Source of the DNA: Deltaproteobacteria bacterium
GTDB lineage: Bacteria; Myxococcota_A; UBA9160; UBA4427
Assembly (NCBI GenBank): GCA_016713665.1
Contig: JADJOR010000024.1
Span: 248,001 to 312,000 of the forward strand
Reading direction: 5' to 3'
DNA: 64,000 bases
Of this stretch, positions 9,172 to 17,646 are shown one piece after another. Positions within the stretch are counted from its first letter, which is position 1. Each line of letters begins with the position of its first letter. Position numbers and translations under genes: made by a program. The notes below the pieces were generated by a model that saw only the letters and a list, made by a program, of their open reading frames with translations, was not told where the DNA came from and ran no database searches.

Positions 9172-9350
9172 GGGCGTGCTCCTCGTGCGGGATCGATCGA
9201 TTCCGCACGAGGATAGTGCGCATCGCATGGATGTCGCGGCCTCGAGCGACTCGGGCTCCGTGCACGCCTCGAGCGCCCCGGGACCGGAGCGCGCCTCGGG
9301 CGCTTCGGGCGCCGCGTGGCGCCACGGAGCGCCCGAGCCCGGTCGCCGCG

Positions 9351-9884
9351 CTATTCGACGGAGACGAGCTCCTCTGCTTCCGGCTCCCAGCAGAAGGATT
9401 CCGGCCCGGTCGACCAGACCCGTCGCTCGCCGAAGCGGAAGGTCTCGCTGAGGCAGAGCTCGTGCTCGGCGATCTCGTCCTGTGTGTCGTTCTCGTGCAC
9501 GACCATGATCGTGCACTCCGTCGCCCCCATCTTCTCGACCACGTCCCGCAGCGAGCGAGCGACGTCGGCGGGGCGCGTCGCGAGCCGCGAGCTCGGAAAG
9601 GCCGAGAGCGGCACCGAGACCCAGGCCGAGCAGGCCGGGCCTTCGCCCGCTCGGCTCATGCCGCCGATCTTGACCTCCGTATTCCTTCCAGGGGCGACCT
9701 CGAGGGAGATGGAATCTTCGAGGTCGTACGGGGACTCGAAGCAGGCGCTGCTGGTCTCCGGGGCCCAGAGCTCGATGCCGGCGCAAAGGGCCAGGCCGGC
9801 TCCGAGGGTCGTGCCGATCGTTCGCGGAATGCGAAGCGGATTCGAGGAGGGATGCTCGGTCGGGAAGAGGGGGCTCGGTCGCAT
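9351..9884 (-). CDS. Hypothetical secreted protein
   Basis: 177 residues from ATG 9884, preceded by AAAGGAG at about 6 nt. The start 'MRPSPLFPTEHPSS' leads to a weak hydrophobic segment ('TIGTTLGAGLALCAG') and then 'SACFESPYDLEDS'. Four or five cysteines suggest an exported, disulfide-bonded protein. I do not recognise the family. It lies upstream of the phosphatase on the same strand, separated by about 180 bp. Confidence 0.6.
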   Translation of the reverse strand: MRPSPLFPTEHPSSNPLRIPRTIGTTLGAGLALCAGIELWAPETSSACFESPYDLEDSISLEVAPGRNTEVKIGGMSRAGEGPACSAWVSVPLSAFPSSRLATRPADVARSLRDVVEKMGATECTIMVVHENDTQDEIAEHELCLSETFRFGERRVWSTGPESFCWEPEAEELVSVE

Positions 9885-10000
9885 GGCGGTCTCCTTTCGT
9901 TCGTGGGATGAACGATGGGAGAGCGCAATCGAAGACACGGTTCCGTGTCGAGAAGAATTCTTCGTCGAGCCGGTTCGAGTCGGGCCGTCCCGATCCGCCG

Positions 10001-11257
10001 TCAGACGTATTGCAGGATGCTATTCGGATGACGCCGCTTCAGGGCGCGGAAGCCGAGGCAGACGGGGTAGAGGACGGCGAGGGTCCCCGCGGCGGCGAGC
10101 CAGGTCTCGATCAGGCCCCGTTGCATGATCCCGCCCGTGATCGCCACGGCCGAGCCGCCCAGCACCAGGAAGTGCAGGAAGTAGAAGAAGAGGGCGGTCT
10201 GTCCGAAGACGAGCAGGGGATTCCGGCTCCGCGGTCGCCCGCGCATCCGCCGCTCGTACTGGAGGAAGGCGACGAGGAAGAGCGCCATCAGGCCGAGCTC
10301 GAAGAGCGAATAGACGAGCGCCGGAGGGTATTTGCTCATGTGGAGCCACTGGACGAAGGAGGCATCGTCGCGCAGCAGACCCATGTTGCCGTAGAGGTTC
10401 CAGCGCCGCAGGAAGAGCGAGACGAGGAGCGACGAGAGTCCCGAGAAGAGCAGCAGCTTCTCGGTCTCCTGCTTCGCCGCCTCGCTCGTGCCCCGGGCGA
10501 GCAGATGCCGTCCGAAGGCCCAGCCGAGGAGCATCATCGCGAGCCAGTGGGTCATCGGATAGAGGACGAAGGCGCCCGAGCTGAAGCCCGGGACGAGCAG
10601 GAGCCGCGCGAGGAGCGAAGGGGCTGCGGCGGCGGACGCGGCGCCCGCGCCGACGCCCGGCGGCGGAAAGAGCGTCGTCACGACGAGCTCGCTGCCCGCG
10701 AGCCAGGCGAGCCCGAGCAGGAGCAGCGCCCGGGTCGGCAGGCGCCGCAACGCGATCATCGCGAGCATCGACGCCCCGATCGCATAGAGCACCTGGAGCA
10801 GGAGCACGCCCTGGCCCGAGAGCAGCGTGAGCACGCCTTCGATGCCGAGGATGACGAGGGCACGGATGAAGAGATGGCGATCGAGGGAGCGCTCCGAAGC
10901 GCCCCGACCACGGCGGCGCTCGAGGCTCATGGCGAGGGAGGTGCCGGAGAGGAAGAGGAAGGTCGGGGCACAGAGGTGGGTGATCCAGCGCGTCAGGAAC
11001 TGGGCGAGGTCGAGCTCCGTCCCGGGGATCCAGGCGGGGCCACCGGTCGCGGGATCGAGCAGGTAGGCGGAGTCGGCGGCGACGCGACCCGCGTTCCACG
11101 TCGCCGAGGCGTGGTCGACCGCCATCAGGACCATCACGAAGCCGCGCATCCAGTCGAGGGCGGCGAGGCGGTGGGCTTCGTCGGCGGTCGGGGCGGGCGA
11201 AGGAAGAGAGGCGACGGCGACGGCTTCGCGGTCGGCGGACGGCGGGGGCTGGGTCAT
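10001..11257 (-). CDS. DUF1624/heparan-alpha-glucosaminide N-acetyltransferase-like membrane protein
   Basis: 418 residues with about ten hydrophobic segments. The N-terminal signature 'RLAALDWMRGFVMVLMAVDH' followed by 'WITHLCAPTFLFLSGTSLAM' is characteristic of DUF1624/HGSNAT-type membrane acyltransferases ('R..alD..RG..m.lM..dH'). The His of 'MAVDHA' is the likely catalytic or acceptor residue by family analogy. The family moves acyl groups across the inner membrane to sugars or surface polymers. It is divergent from the MFS gene with only 46 bp between starts, so they may share a promoter region. Confidence 0.8.
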   Translation of the reverse strand: MTQPPPSADREAVAVASLPSPAPTADEAHRLAALDWMRGFVMVLMAVDHASATWNAGRVAADSAYLLDPATGGPAWIPGTELDLAQFLTRWITHLCAPTFLFLSGTSLAMSLERRRGRGASERSLDRHLFIRALVILGIEGVLTLLSGQGVLLLQVLYAIGASMLAMIALRRLPTRALLLLGLAWLAGSELVVTTLFPPPGVGAGAASAAAAPSLLARLLLVPGFSSGAFVLYPMTHWLAMMLLGWAFGRHLLARGTSEAAKQETEKLLLFSGLSSLLVSLFLRRWNLYGNMGLLRDDASFVQWLHMSKYPPALVYSLFELGLMALFLVAFLQYERRMRGRPRSRNPLLVFGQTALFFYFLHFLVLGGSAVAITGGIMQRGLIETWLAAAGTLAVLYPVCLGFRALKRRHPNSILQYV

Positions 11258-11303
11258 GGGCGCAGCATAGTCGGGCGCGGGAGTGATCGTGTAGTGTCCA
11301 CGC

Positions 11304-12665
11304 GTGGAATCCCAGCGCCTGCCGCTTCATGTCAAGATCGTCTACGGCCTGGGGGACCACTCGATCAACGTCGCCCTCGTCGCGCTCGCGATGATCTTCC
11401 CGTTCTACCTGACGGAAGTCGTCGGCATGCGAGTCGGGCTCGCGGGCCTCGTGCCGCTGGTCGGGCGCGTGAGCGACGCGATCTCCGACGTCCTGATGGG
11501 GCGGATCTCGGACCGCACGACCTGGAAGGCAGGTCGGCGGCGGCCCTACCTGCTGATCGGCGCGTTGCCCTTCGCGGTCTCCTTCGCGGCGCTCTGGGCG
11601 GCCCCACCAATCGGCTCGACCGGGCTTCAGTTCGCCTACTATGCCGGACTCTACGCCGTCATCAGCCTCTGCATGACCGTCGTCGCCGTTCCCTATCAGG
11701 CGATCCTGCCCGAGCTGACCGACGACTATCATGAACGGACCTCGCTCGCGACCTTTCGCGCCGTCTCCTCGATCCTCGGCACGCTCTTCACCCTCGTCGT
11801 CTTCCGCCCCCTCGCCCAGGCGCTCGGCGGCGATGCCCGGGCGTGGCAGATCGCGGGCCTGGTCCTCGCGGTCTGGATCGTTCTGCCCTGGGTGCCGATC
11901 TGGCGCGTGACCTGGGAGCGGGGCGGGGCGATCGCGAGGCGCGAGAGCTCGACCCGCGAGTATTTCGCGCTCCTCTTCCGCAACCAGAGCTTCCGCCGTC
12001 TGATCACGCTCTTCACCCTGGGCCGCATCGCGATCGATCTCCCCCTCGCGCTCTTCCTCCACTACTTCACCTACGTGATCGGGCGACCGGAGGACTTCGA
12101 GATCGTGATGGGCGTCTTCCTCGTGGCGGTCGCCGGAGCGATGCCGGCCTGGCTGCGCTTCTCGCGCGGGCGCGACAAGGCGACCGTCTACCGCTACGGC
12201 TGCATCGGCTGGGTCTTCGGTCTCGGCTGCTTGTTCGTGGTGCAGCCGGAGTGGCCGTTCGTCGTGACGCTCTTCTCGACGGTGCTCGCGGGGATCGGGT
12301 ATTCGGCGGCGGACATGATCCCGTGGTCGATGGTCGCCGACGTCGCCGACGAGGACGAGCTCGCCTCGGGCGAGCGGCGCGAGGGCCTCTACGTCGGTGT
12401 CTTCACGTTCACCCGCAAGATCGCCGGGGCGATCGGCGTCGCGGCGGCCTTCCTGGTGCTCGATCTCGCGGGCTTCCGGCCCGGCGAGCGCAACGACGAG
12501 GTCGTCGTCTGGACGCTCCGCGCGATGACGGCCCTCGTCCCCTCGATCTTCGTGGTCCTGAGCGCCCTGGTCGCCGGCGGCTACGCCCTCGGCCGCCTGC
12601 GCCACCGCGCCATCCTCGACGAGCTCGAGACCCGCCGGCTCCCGTCGGCTGCACCGGGCGCCTAG
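11304..12665 (+). CDS. MFS transporter, GPH (MelB-like) cation symporter family
   Basis: 453 residues with about twelve membrane segments, starting at GTG 11304. It opens 'KIVYGLGDHSINVALVALAM', then 'VGRVSDAISDVLMGRISDRT' and 'GRRRPYLLIGALPFA', which are the MelB/GPH hallmarks: the cation-site Asp in the D-x-x-x-D stretch and the cytoplasmic 'GRRRPY' loop. The second half has 'YSAADMIPWSMVADVADEDE', again diagnostic. It likely imports a glycoside or sulfonated/uronated sugar with Na+ or H+; substrate not determinable. It converges with the SDR gene 24 bp away. Confidence 0.85.
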   Translation: MESQRLPLHVKIVYGLGDHSINVALVALAMIFPFYLTEVVGMRVGLAGLVPLVGRVSDAISDVLMGRISDRTTWKAGRRRPYLLIGALPFAVSFAALWAAPPIGSTGLQFAYYAGLYAVISLCMTVVAVPYQAILPELTDDYHERTSLATFRAVSSILGTLFTLVVFRPLAQALGGDARAWQIAGLVLAVWIVLPWVPIWRVTWERGGAIARRESSTREYFALLFRNQSFRRLITLFTLGRIAIDLPLALFLHYFTYVIGRPEDFEIVMGVFLVAVAGAMPAWLRFSRGRDKATVYRYGCIGWVFGLGCLFVVQPEWPFVVTLFSTVLAGIGYSAADMIPWSMVADVADEDELASGERREGLYVGVFTFTRKIAGAIGVAAAFLVLDLAGFRPGERNDEVVVWTLRAMTALVPSIFVVLSALVAGGYALGRLRHRAILDELETRRLPSAAPGA

Positions 12666-12689
12666 CACGATCCGATCGGCCGAGACCGG

Positions 12690-13478
12690 CTAGTGGGTCG
12701 AGTCGGCGGCCCCACCATCGATGCGGATGTTCGCCGCGTTGACGTAGCGGGCGCGATCGCTCGCGAGGAAGGCGACGAGCTCACCGATGTCCTCGGGCGT
12801 GCCGACGATCCCGGCCGGATTCGGCATCTCGCCCCGGGCGATCTTCTGCTCCAGGGAGGCCCAGTCCGCGGGCTCGCCCTTCTGGATCGCGCGGCGCTCG
12901 AACATCTCGCGGATCTCGGCGGTCGCGATGATGCCCGGGCTGATGCAGTTGACGGTGATCCCGGTGTAGGCGAGCTCCTTGGCGAGGGAGAGCGTCATGT
13001 TGACGAGGGCCATCTTCGAGGCGTAGTAGTGGGGCATGCGCGAGTTCGGGCGCGCATAGCCGACGGTGCTCACGAAGACGACGCGGCCCCAGCCGCGGGA
13101 CTTCATGCCGGGCGTGAAGGCCTGCACGAGGCGCACGCCGGACAGCACGTTCTTCTCGTAGACGTCGATCCAATCCGAGGTCGGGCTCTCCCAGGAGCCC
13201 CCTTCGGCGACGCCGTAGTTGTTGACGAGGACGTCGATCTCGCCGATCTCCGCCGCGATCGCCCGTGCGCCGGCATCCGTCTTGATGTCGCCCGCGACCG
13301 CGCGCGCATCGAGCCCCTCGTCGCGGATCGACCTGGCGACGGTCTCCGCGGCCTCGCGCTCGAAGCCGTGCACGAAGACGATCGCACCTTCGCGGGCGAG
13401 CACGCGGGCGATGCCGGCGCCGGTGCCGCGCGAGCTGCCGGTCACGAGGGCGCGTTTCGATCGGAGCTCGAGGTCCAT
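12690..13478 (-). CDS. SDR family NAD(P)-dependent oxidoreductase
   Basis: 262 residues, the classical SDR length. The cofactor motif 'VTGSSRGTGAGIARVLA' lies near residue 13 and 'DVLVNNYGVAEGG' replaces NNAG. The active site is 'VSTVGYARPNSRMPHYYASK', with Tyr and Lys of YxxxK and the catalytic Ser of 'VST'. 'VNCISPGIIAT' and 'VNAANIRIDGG' close the fold. Comparable SDRs act on 3-hydroxyacyl or steroid-type alcohols, but specificity is not encoded in visible motifs. Confidence 0.88.
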   Translation of the reverse strand: MDLELRSKRALVTGSSRGTGAGIARVLAREGAIVFVHGFEREAAETVARSIRDEGLDARAVAGDIKTDAGARAIAAEIGEIDVLVNNYGVAEGGSWESPTSDWIDVYEKNVLSGVRLVQAFTPGMKSRGWGRVVFVSTVGYARPNSRMPHYYASKMALVNMTLSLAKELAYTGITVNCISPGIIATAEIREMFERRAIQKGEPADWASLEQKIARGEMPNPAGIVGTPEDIGELVAFLASDRARYVNAANIRIDGGAADSTH

Positions 13479-13602
13479 GAACTCATGCTAGCGCCGGCCG
13501 CGCGGCGTGCGGTGTCCCGGAAATCGCGTCGGTGTCAAACTTTTCCTTGCTTTTATTTCGCGATGCGTGTTCAATGCGAATCGGGAAGGGGAGGGTTCCG
13601 CA

Positions 13603-13620
13603 TTTTTGCGACCCGCCGGG
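13603..13620 (+). promoter_or_regulatory. T-rich leader motif shared with the gene at 41751
   Basis: TTTTT followed by GCGACCCGCCGGG lies about 60 nt before the GTG of the HAF/PEP-CTERM gene. A near copy (TTTTT then CGACCCGCC) lies at 41647-41660 before another PEP-CTERM gene. The function is inferred only from the shared position. Confidence 0.3.
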
Positions 13621-13678
13621 CTCTACCCCTGTCCAGAATCTGATTTTTCGATCGCGGATTCCGCGTGGGAGGGGTTTC

Positions 13679-14806
13679 GTGCAGCTGCGGCATTGGGCAT
13701 TTCTGTTGGCGTTGAGTTCGGCTTCGATGATTTCTTCGGTCACCGCGACCGCCGCTTCGTTGACGGGCCTCGGCGGACTCGGCACCCCGATCAACACGTT
13801 CGCCTTCGGCGTCTCGGCCGATGGCTCGACCGTCGTCGGCCGGAGCTCGTCGCCTGCTGGTCAGGTCGCGGCGGTGTGGACCTCGTCGACCGGTCTCCAG
13901 TCGATCGGCGATCTGCCGGGCGGTCAGTTCTCGAGCATCGCGAACGACGTCTCCGGCGACGGCGCGGTCGTCGTCGGCCAGGGCAACGACGCGTTCTTCC
14001 TGAACGAGGCGTTCCGCTACGACTCGACCAACGGCATGGTCGGCCTCGGCTTCCTATCGGGGGCGACGTCGAGCCAGGCCAATGCCGTCACGGGCGACGG
14101 CACGAAGGTCGTCGGCCAGACCGGCGGCGGCCGCAACGAGGCCTTTCTCTGGGATGGAACGAACGGCATGCAGGGCCTCGGCGATCTGCCGGGCGGCGCG
14201 GCGAACAGCCAGGCCGCCGACATCTCGGCGAACGGCTCGATCGTCGTCGGACGCAGCATCTCGGCGAACGGCGTCGAGGCGTTCGTCTGGGATTCGACGA
14301 ATGGCATGCAGGGCCTCGGCGATCTGCCGGGTGGCGGCTTCGGCAGCTTCGCCTCGGGCGTGTCGGCGGACGGGACGATCGTCGCCGGTCGCGCAACCTC
14401 CGCGTCCGGTCTCGAGGCGATGATCTGGAGCTCGGCGAACGGCATGCAGGGCCTCGGCGACCTGCCCGGCGGCAGCTTCTTCAGCGAAGCGACGGATCTC
14501 TCGGCGGATGGCAGCGTCGTCGTCGGTCGCGGCAGCTCGGCGGCCGGCCAGCGCGCGTTCATCTGGGACGCGTCGAACGGCATGCGCGATCTCTCGATCG
14601 TGCTGGCATCGCTCGGGGTCGATCTCACGGGCTGGACCCTGACGGACGCCTCCGGCATCTCGGCCGATGGCCTCACGATCGTCGGCACCGGGACCCACAA
14701 CGGGCTGACCGAGGGCTTCATCGCGGTCATCCCCGAGCCCGGCACGGCCCTCCTGATGGGCCTCGGCCTCGCGGGCCTCGCGGCGAGCAAGCGCCGCCTC
14801 GGCTGA
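13679..14806 (+). CDS. HAF-repeat protein with PEP-CTERM sorting signal
   Basis: I chose GTG 13679 because GGGAGGGG precedes it and a clean signal peptide follows ('QLRHWAFLLALSSASMISS', then 'VTATAAS'), giving 375 residues. Six or seven HAF repeats follow, each with 'VSADGS.VVGR', 'EAF.WD' and 'GLGDLPGG'. The C-terminus is a canonical PEP-CTERM: 'VIPEPGTALLMGLGLAGLAA' then a basic tail. It is therefore predicted to be exported by Sec, cleaved by an exosortase and surface-anchored or released. It is a paralogue of the truncated gene at the left edge. The leader is AT-rich compared with its surroundings. Confidence 0.85.
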   Translation: MQLRHWAFLLALSSASMISSVTATAASLTGLGGLGTPINTFAFGVSADGSTVVGRSSSPAGQVAAVWTSSTGLQSIGDLPGGQFSSIANDVSGDGAVVVGQGNDAFFLNEAFRYDSTNGMVGLGFLSGATSSQANAVTGDGTKVVGQTGGGRNEAFLWDGTNGMQGLGDLPGGAANSQAADISANGSIVVGRSISANGVEAFVWDSTNGMQGLGDLPGGGFGSFASGVSADGTIVAGRATSASGLEAMIWSSANGMQGLGDLPGGSFFSEATDLSADGSVVVGRGSSAAGQRAFIWDASNGMRDLSIVLASLGVDLTGWTLTDASGISADGLTIVGTGTHNGLTEGFIAVIPEPGTALLMGLGLAGLAASKRRLG

Positions 14807-14821
14807 GCGCATCACCTCCGC

Positions 14822-14858
14822 GCCCCCTCCGCGCCGCGTCGATCGGCGAGGAGGGGGC
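14822..14858 (+). terminator. Hairpin after the HAF/PEP-CTERM gene
   Basis: GCCCCCTCC (14822-14830) pairs with GGAGGGGGC (14850-14858), a 9-bp perfect stem 16 nt after the stop. No T tract follows, so the terminator role is tentative. Confidence 0.4.
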
Positions 14859-14898
14859 TGCGTGCATGGGCTCCGCGCTAGCCTACCGGCGCTGCCGC

Positions 14899-14986
14899 GG
14901 AGAGGTGGCCGAGCGGTTGAAGGCACCGGTCTTGAAAACCGGCAGGGCGAAAGTCCTCGTGGGTTCAAATCCCACCCTCTCCGCCA
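14899..14986 (+). tRNA. tRNA-Ser(UGA), CCA encoded
   Basis: An 88-nt class II tRNA. The acceptor GGAGAGG pairs with CCTCTCC, discriminator is G and CCA is encoded at 14984-14986. The anticodon stem CCGGT/ACCGG encloses CTTGAAA, giving anticodon TGA at 14933-14935. A long variable arm and GGTTCAAAT T-loop are present. Confidence 0.95.
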
Positions 14987-15030
14987 ACTCGGAGGCCGCC
15001 AACTCGGCGGCCGCCAGTTCAGAGGCCGCC
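14980..15030 (+). repeat. 15-bp tandem repeats continuing from the tRNA-Ser 3' end
   Basis: GCCGCC recurs with exact 15-bp spacing at 14995, 15010 and 15025, with a related TCCGCC at 14980 inside the tRNA acceptor. The units (GCCGCCAACTCGGMG and variants) run from the tRNA CCA end to the ribosome site of the M48 gene. Confidence 0.6.
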
Positions 15031-15046
15031 ATCACAGGAGAGCTCC

Positions 15047-15880
15047 ATGTCGTTCGTTCGCCGATTCCGGATCGATCTCGTCGCGCTGCTCGCGCTCGTC
15101 GCGTGCGCGCCGCTCTTCGGCTGCGCGACCTCGATGACCGGCCAGCAGCAGATCCTGCTCTTTCCCGAATCGCAGATGGCGAGCATGGGCGCGACGGCGT
15201 TCACCGACATGAAGAGCAAGACGCCCAAGGCCTCGAACTCGACCCAGGTCACCTACGTCCGCTGCGTCGCCAACGCCGTGACCGCGGTCGTGCCGCCGGA
15301 ACAGGCCGCGAAGGTCTCGGTGACGAGCTGGGAGGTCGAGGTCTTCGAGGACGAGACGGCGAACGCCTTCGCGCTGCCGGGCGGCAAGATCGGCGTTCAT
15401 ACCGGCATCCTCCCCGTCGCGAACACGCCGGGCCAGCTCGCCGCCGTGCTCGGTCACGAGGTCGGCCACGTCCTCGACCGCCACGGCAACGCGCGCATGT
15501 CCCAGTCGACGATCGCGCAGACCGGCATGCAGCTCGGGGCGATCCTGGTCGGAGCCGACACGCCGGAGAAGCAGGCGCTGATGGGCGCGCTCGGGCTCGG
15601 GCTGCAGTACGGCGTCCTGATGCCCTACGGCCGGGGTCAGGAGAGCGCGGCCGACGTGATCGGACTCGAGCTGATGGCGCGCGCGGGCTTCGATCCGCGG
15701 GAGTCGGTGACGCTCTGGGAGAACATGGCCCGGGCGGGAGGCCAGGCGCCGCCCGAGTTCATGTCGACCCATCCGAGCAGCACGACGCGCATCGCGCAGC
15801 TCCAGGCGAAGATCCCGGAGGTCATGCCGCTCTACGAGCAGGCTCGTGCGGCGGGTCGCCGGCCGAGCTGCAAGCCGTAG
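15047..15880 (+). CDS. M48 family metalloprotease lipoprotein (Oma1/LoiP-like)
   Basis: 277 residues with GGAGAG before ATG 15047. The N-terminus is a lipoprotein signal ('LVALLALVACAPLFGC' with lipobox LFGC), so the protein is likely tethered to a periplasmic membrane face. The zinc motif 'AAVLGHEVGHVLDRHG' (HEVGH) and the third-ligand region 'GRGQESAADVIGLELMARAG' (ESAAD) define the M48 fold, and 'THPSSTTRIAQL' is the usual C-terminal signature. Soluble M48C members degrade misfolded envelope proteins or assist outer-membrane biogenesis. The gene follows tRNA-Ser by about 60 bp and seems monocistronic. Confidence 0.9.
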   Translation: MSFVRRFRIDLVALLALVACAPLFGCATSMTGQQQILLFPESQMASMGATAFTDMKSKTPKASNSTQVTYVRCVANAVTAVVPPEQAAKVSVTSWEVEVFEDETANAFALPGGKIGVHTGILPVANTPGQLAAVLGHEVGHVLDRHGNARMSQSTIAQTGMQLGAILVGADTPEKQALMGALGLGLQYGVLMPYGRGQESAADVIGLELMARAGFDPRESVTLWENMARAGGQAPPEFMSTHPSSTTRIAQLQAKIPEVMPLYEQARAAGRRPSCKP

Positions 15881-15949
15881 GCGGCCGAGGCGAGGTCGGG
15901 ATCGCGCTTCGGTGCAGGCTTCGGGCGCACCCGCCCGGGATGAGCCGGC

Positions 15950-16372
15950 CTACTCCTCGAAGTATTCCCAGGGAAACTCGGGCTCGAGGATCGGCTTGTA
16001 GCCCGGCGGCGCCTCGAAGGGGCAGGTCAGGATCTCGTAGACCCCGAGGACCTCGCTCGCGACGAACCAGCCGAGCCCCATGCCGAAGCCGATCAGGAGG
16101 CCGGTCGCGGGGCCGCGCTCCCGGGTCTGGACCGTCATCTGCCCGGGAATCGCGAGGAAGCCGAGGATCGTGTTCGCGAAGCCGCGACCAACCTTGCGGG
16201 CCGGCGTGTAGCGCGACTTCGGCGCCGCCAGGGCGACGTCGGGCGACAGCGCGCCCACCGTCATCGCGATCGCCATCGCCGCACACAGCCCGCGCACCGA
16301 GCGGCTCACGCGGCTCACGCGTCGCCGCGGCGAAATGTCCCGGGCCAAAGCCAGTCGAAGCGCGCTGCTCAT
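15950..16372 (-). CDS. Putative exosortase-system-associated protein, TIGR04073-like
   Basis: 140 residues from ATG 16372, with GGGAGA upstream; longer starts add a non-homologous arginine-rich leader. A signal-like segment ('GLCAAMAIAMTVGALSPDVALA') leads to 'ARKVGRGFANTILGFLAIPG', the pattern I recall for the TIGR04073 putative exosortase-associated family. A hydrophobic segment 'GPATGLLIGFGMGLGW' and 'CPFEAPPGYKPILEPEFPWE' complete it. The family co-occurs with PEP-CTERM/exosortase systems; its function is unknown. Finding it amid many PEP-CTERM genes is consistent. The assignment is from motif memory and should be checked by HMM. Confidence 0.65.
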   Translation of the reverse strand: MSSALRLALARDISPRRRVSRVSRSVRGLCAAMAIAMTVGALSPDVALAAPKSRYTPARKVGRGFANTILGFLAIPGQMTVQTRERGPATGLLIGFGMGLGWFVASEVLGVYEILTCPFEAPPGYKPILEPEFPWEYFEE

Positions 16373-16486
16373 CGTTCTCCCACTCCTGTTCGTGATCACA
16401 AGTTCCGGATCGCGTCGGACGGTAAGGGCTCGACGTGGCGCCGTCCAGCGCTCGCCCGGCGGGTTCACGCGCGGAGATCGAGCCGC

Positions 16487-16909
<423 letters not shown>

Positions 16910-16926
16910 CCCGGGACTCCGAGCTA

Positions 16927-17006
<80 letters not shown>

Positions 17007-17014
17007 CTCCGGAC

Positions 17015-17584
17015 TCAACGGCTCGGCAGCGGCGGCGGCCCGGAGCGCTGGGGCGGGAGCGGCGGGGGGACCTTCTTGAAGGCCGGCGCGAGCTCGTCGA
17101 CCGAGCCTGCCGCCGTCCATCCGCTCATGCCCTCGCGCCAGACCAGCGTCTCGGGCTTGACCTCGCCCCGGGTGACGAGCGCGTCGAGCTCGCCGCGCGG
17201 CATCGGCCCGACGCGCTTGCCCTGGCTCTCCGCATACCACTCGGTCGCGTCGGCGGCGGGCGTGGCGCCGGGCGTGCCGGCCGGCGGTGTCTGCGTCGAA
17301 GTCGGCGTCGTTCCCGGAGCCGGCGCCTTCTTGGCGCATTCGATCGGGTTGAACGCGCAATCGACGGTCTTGTCGACGGCCGAGTCGACCCGTTCTCCCG
17401 CCTCGTTCTCGGTCTGGGACTGGGCCCGCTCGGCGGCGCGTTCGCGCATCCGGTCGAGGATGCTGCCGGACTGGGCCTCCGCGGTCCGGGGCGCGAGGGC
17501 GAAGCTGGTCAGCGCGGCGATGGCGGCGAGCGTGGCGAATGCGGCGGGTGTCGGGCCGGCCGACGGGTTCTGGAATCGCCTCAT
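17015..17584 (-). CDS. Exported GYF_2 (DUF4339) domain protein
   Basis: 189 residues from ATG 17584, with GGAGGAG 9 nt upstream. Residues 1-38 form a signal peptide ending 'RTAEAQS'. The middle is charged, with a short Cys pair 'VDCAFNPIECAKK', then a Pro/Thr-rich linker. The C-terminal GYF_2 module has 'WYAESQGKRVGPMPRGELDA' and 'TLVWREGMSGWTAAG'. A proline-rich tail follows. GYF_2 modules are thought to bind other proteins. It may be co-transcribed with the Rieske gene (62 bp gap). Confidence 0.75.
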   Translation of the reverse strand: MRRFQNPSAGPTPAAFATLAAIAALTSFALAPRTAEAQSGSILDRMRERAAERAQSQTENEAGERVDSAVDKTVDCAFNPIECAKKAPAPGTTPTSTQTPPAGTPGATPAADATEWYAESQGKRVGPMPRGELDALVTRGEVKPETLVWREGMSGWTAAGSVDELAPAFKKVPPPLPPQRSGPPPLPSR

Positions 17585-17646
17585 GGATCGGATCTCCTCC
17601 TCTGGAAACGAACGACGGGTCGTCCGGATGGCCGTCGAGTCTACGC

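Noticed and set aside
10020..12668. An 882-codon minus-strand ORF across the acyltransferase and MFS genes
   Set aside because: It crosses two well-supported genes on different strands and has no domain.
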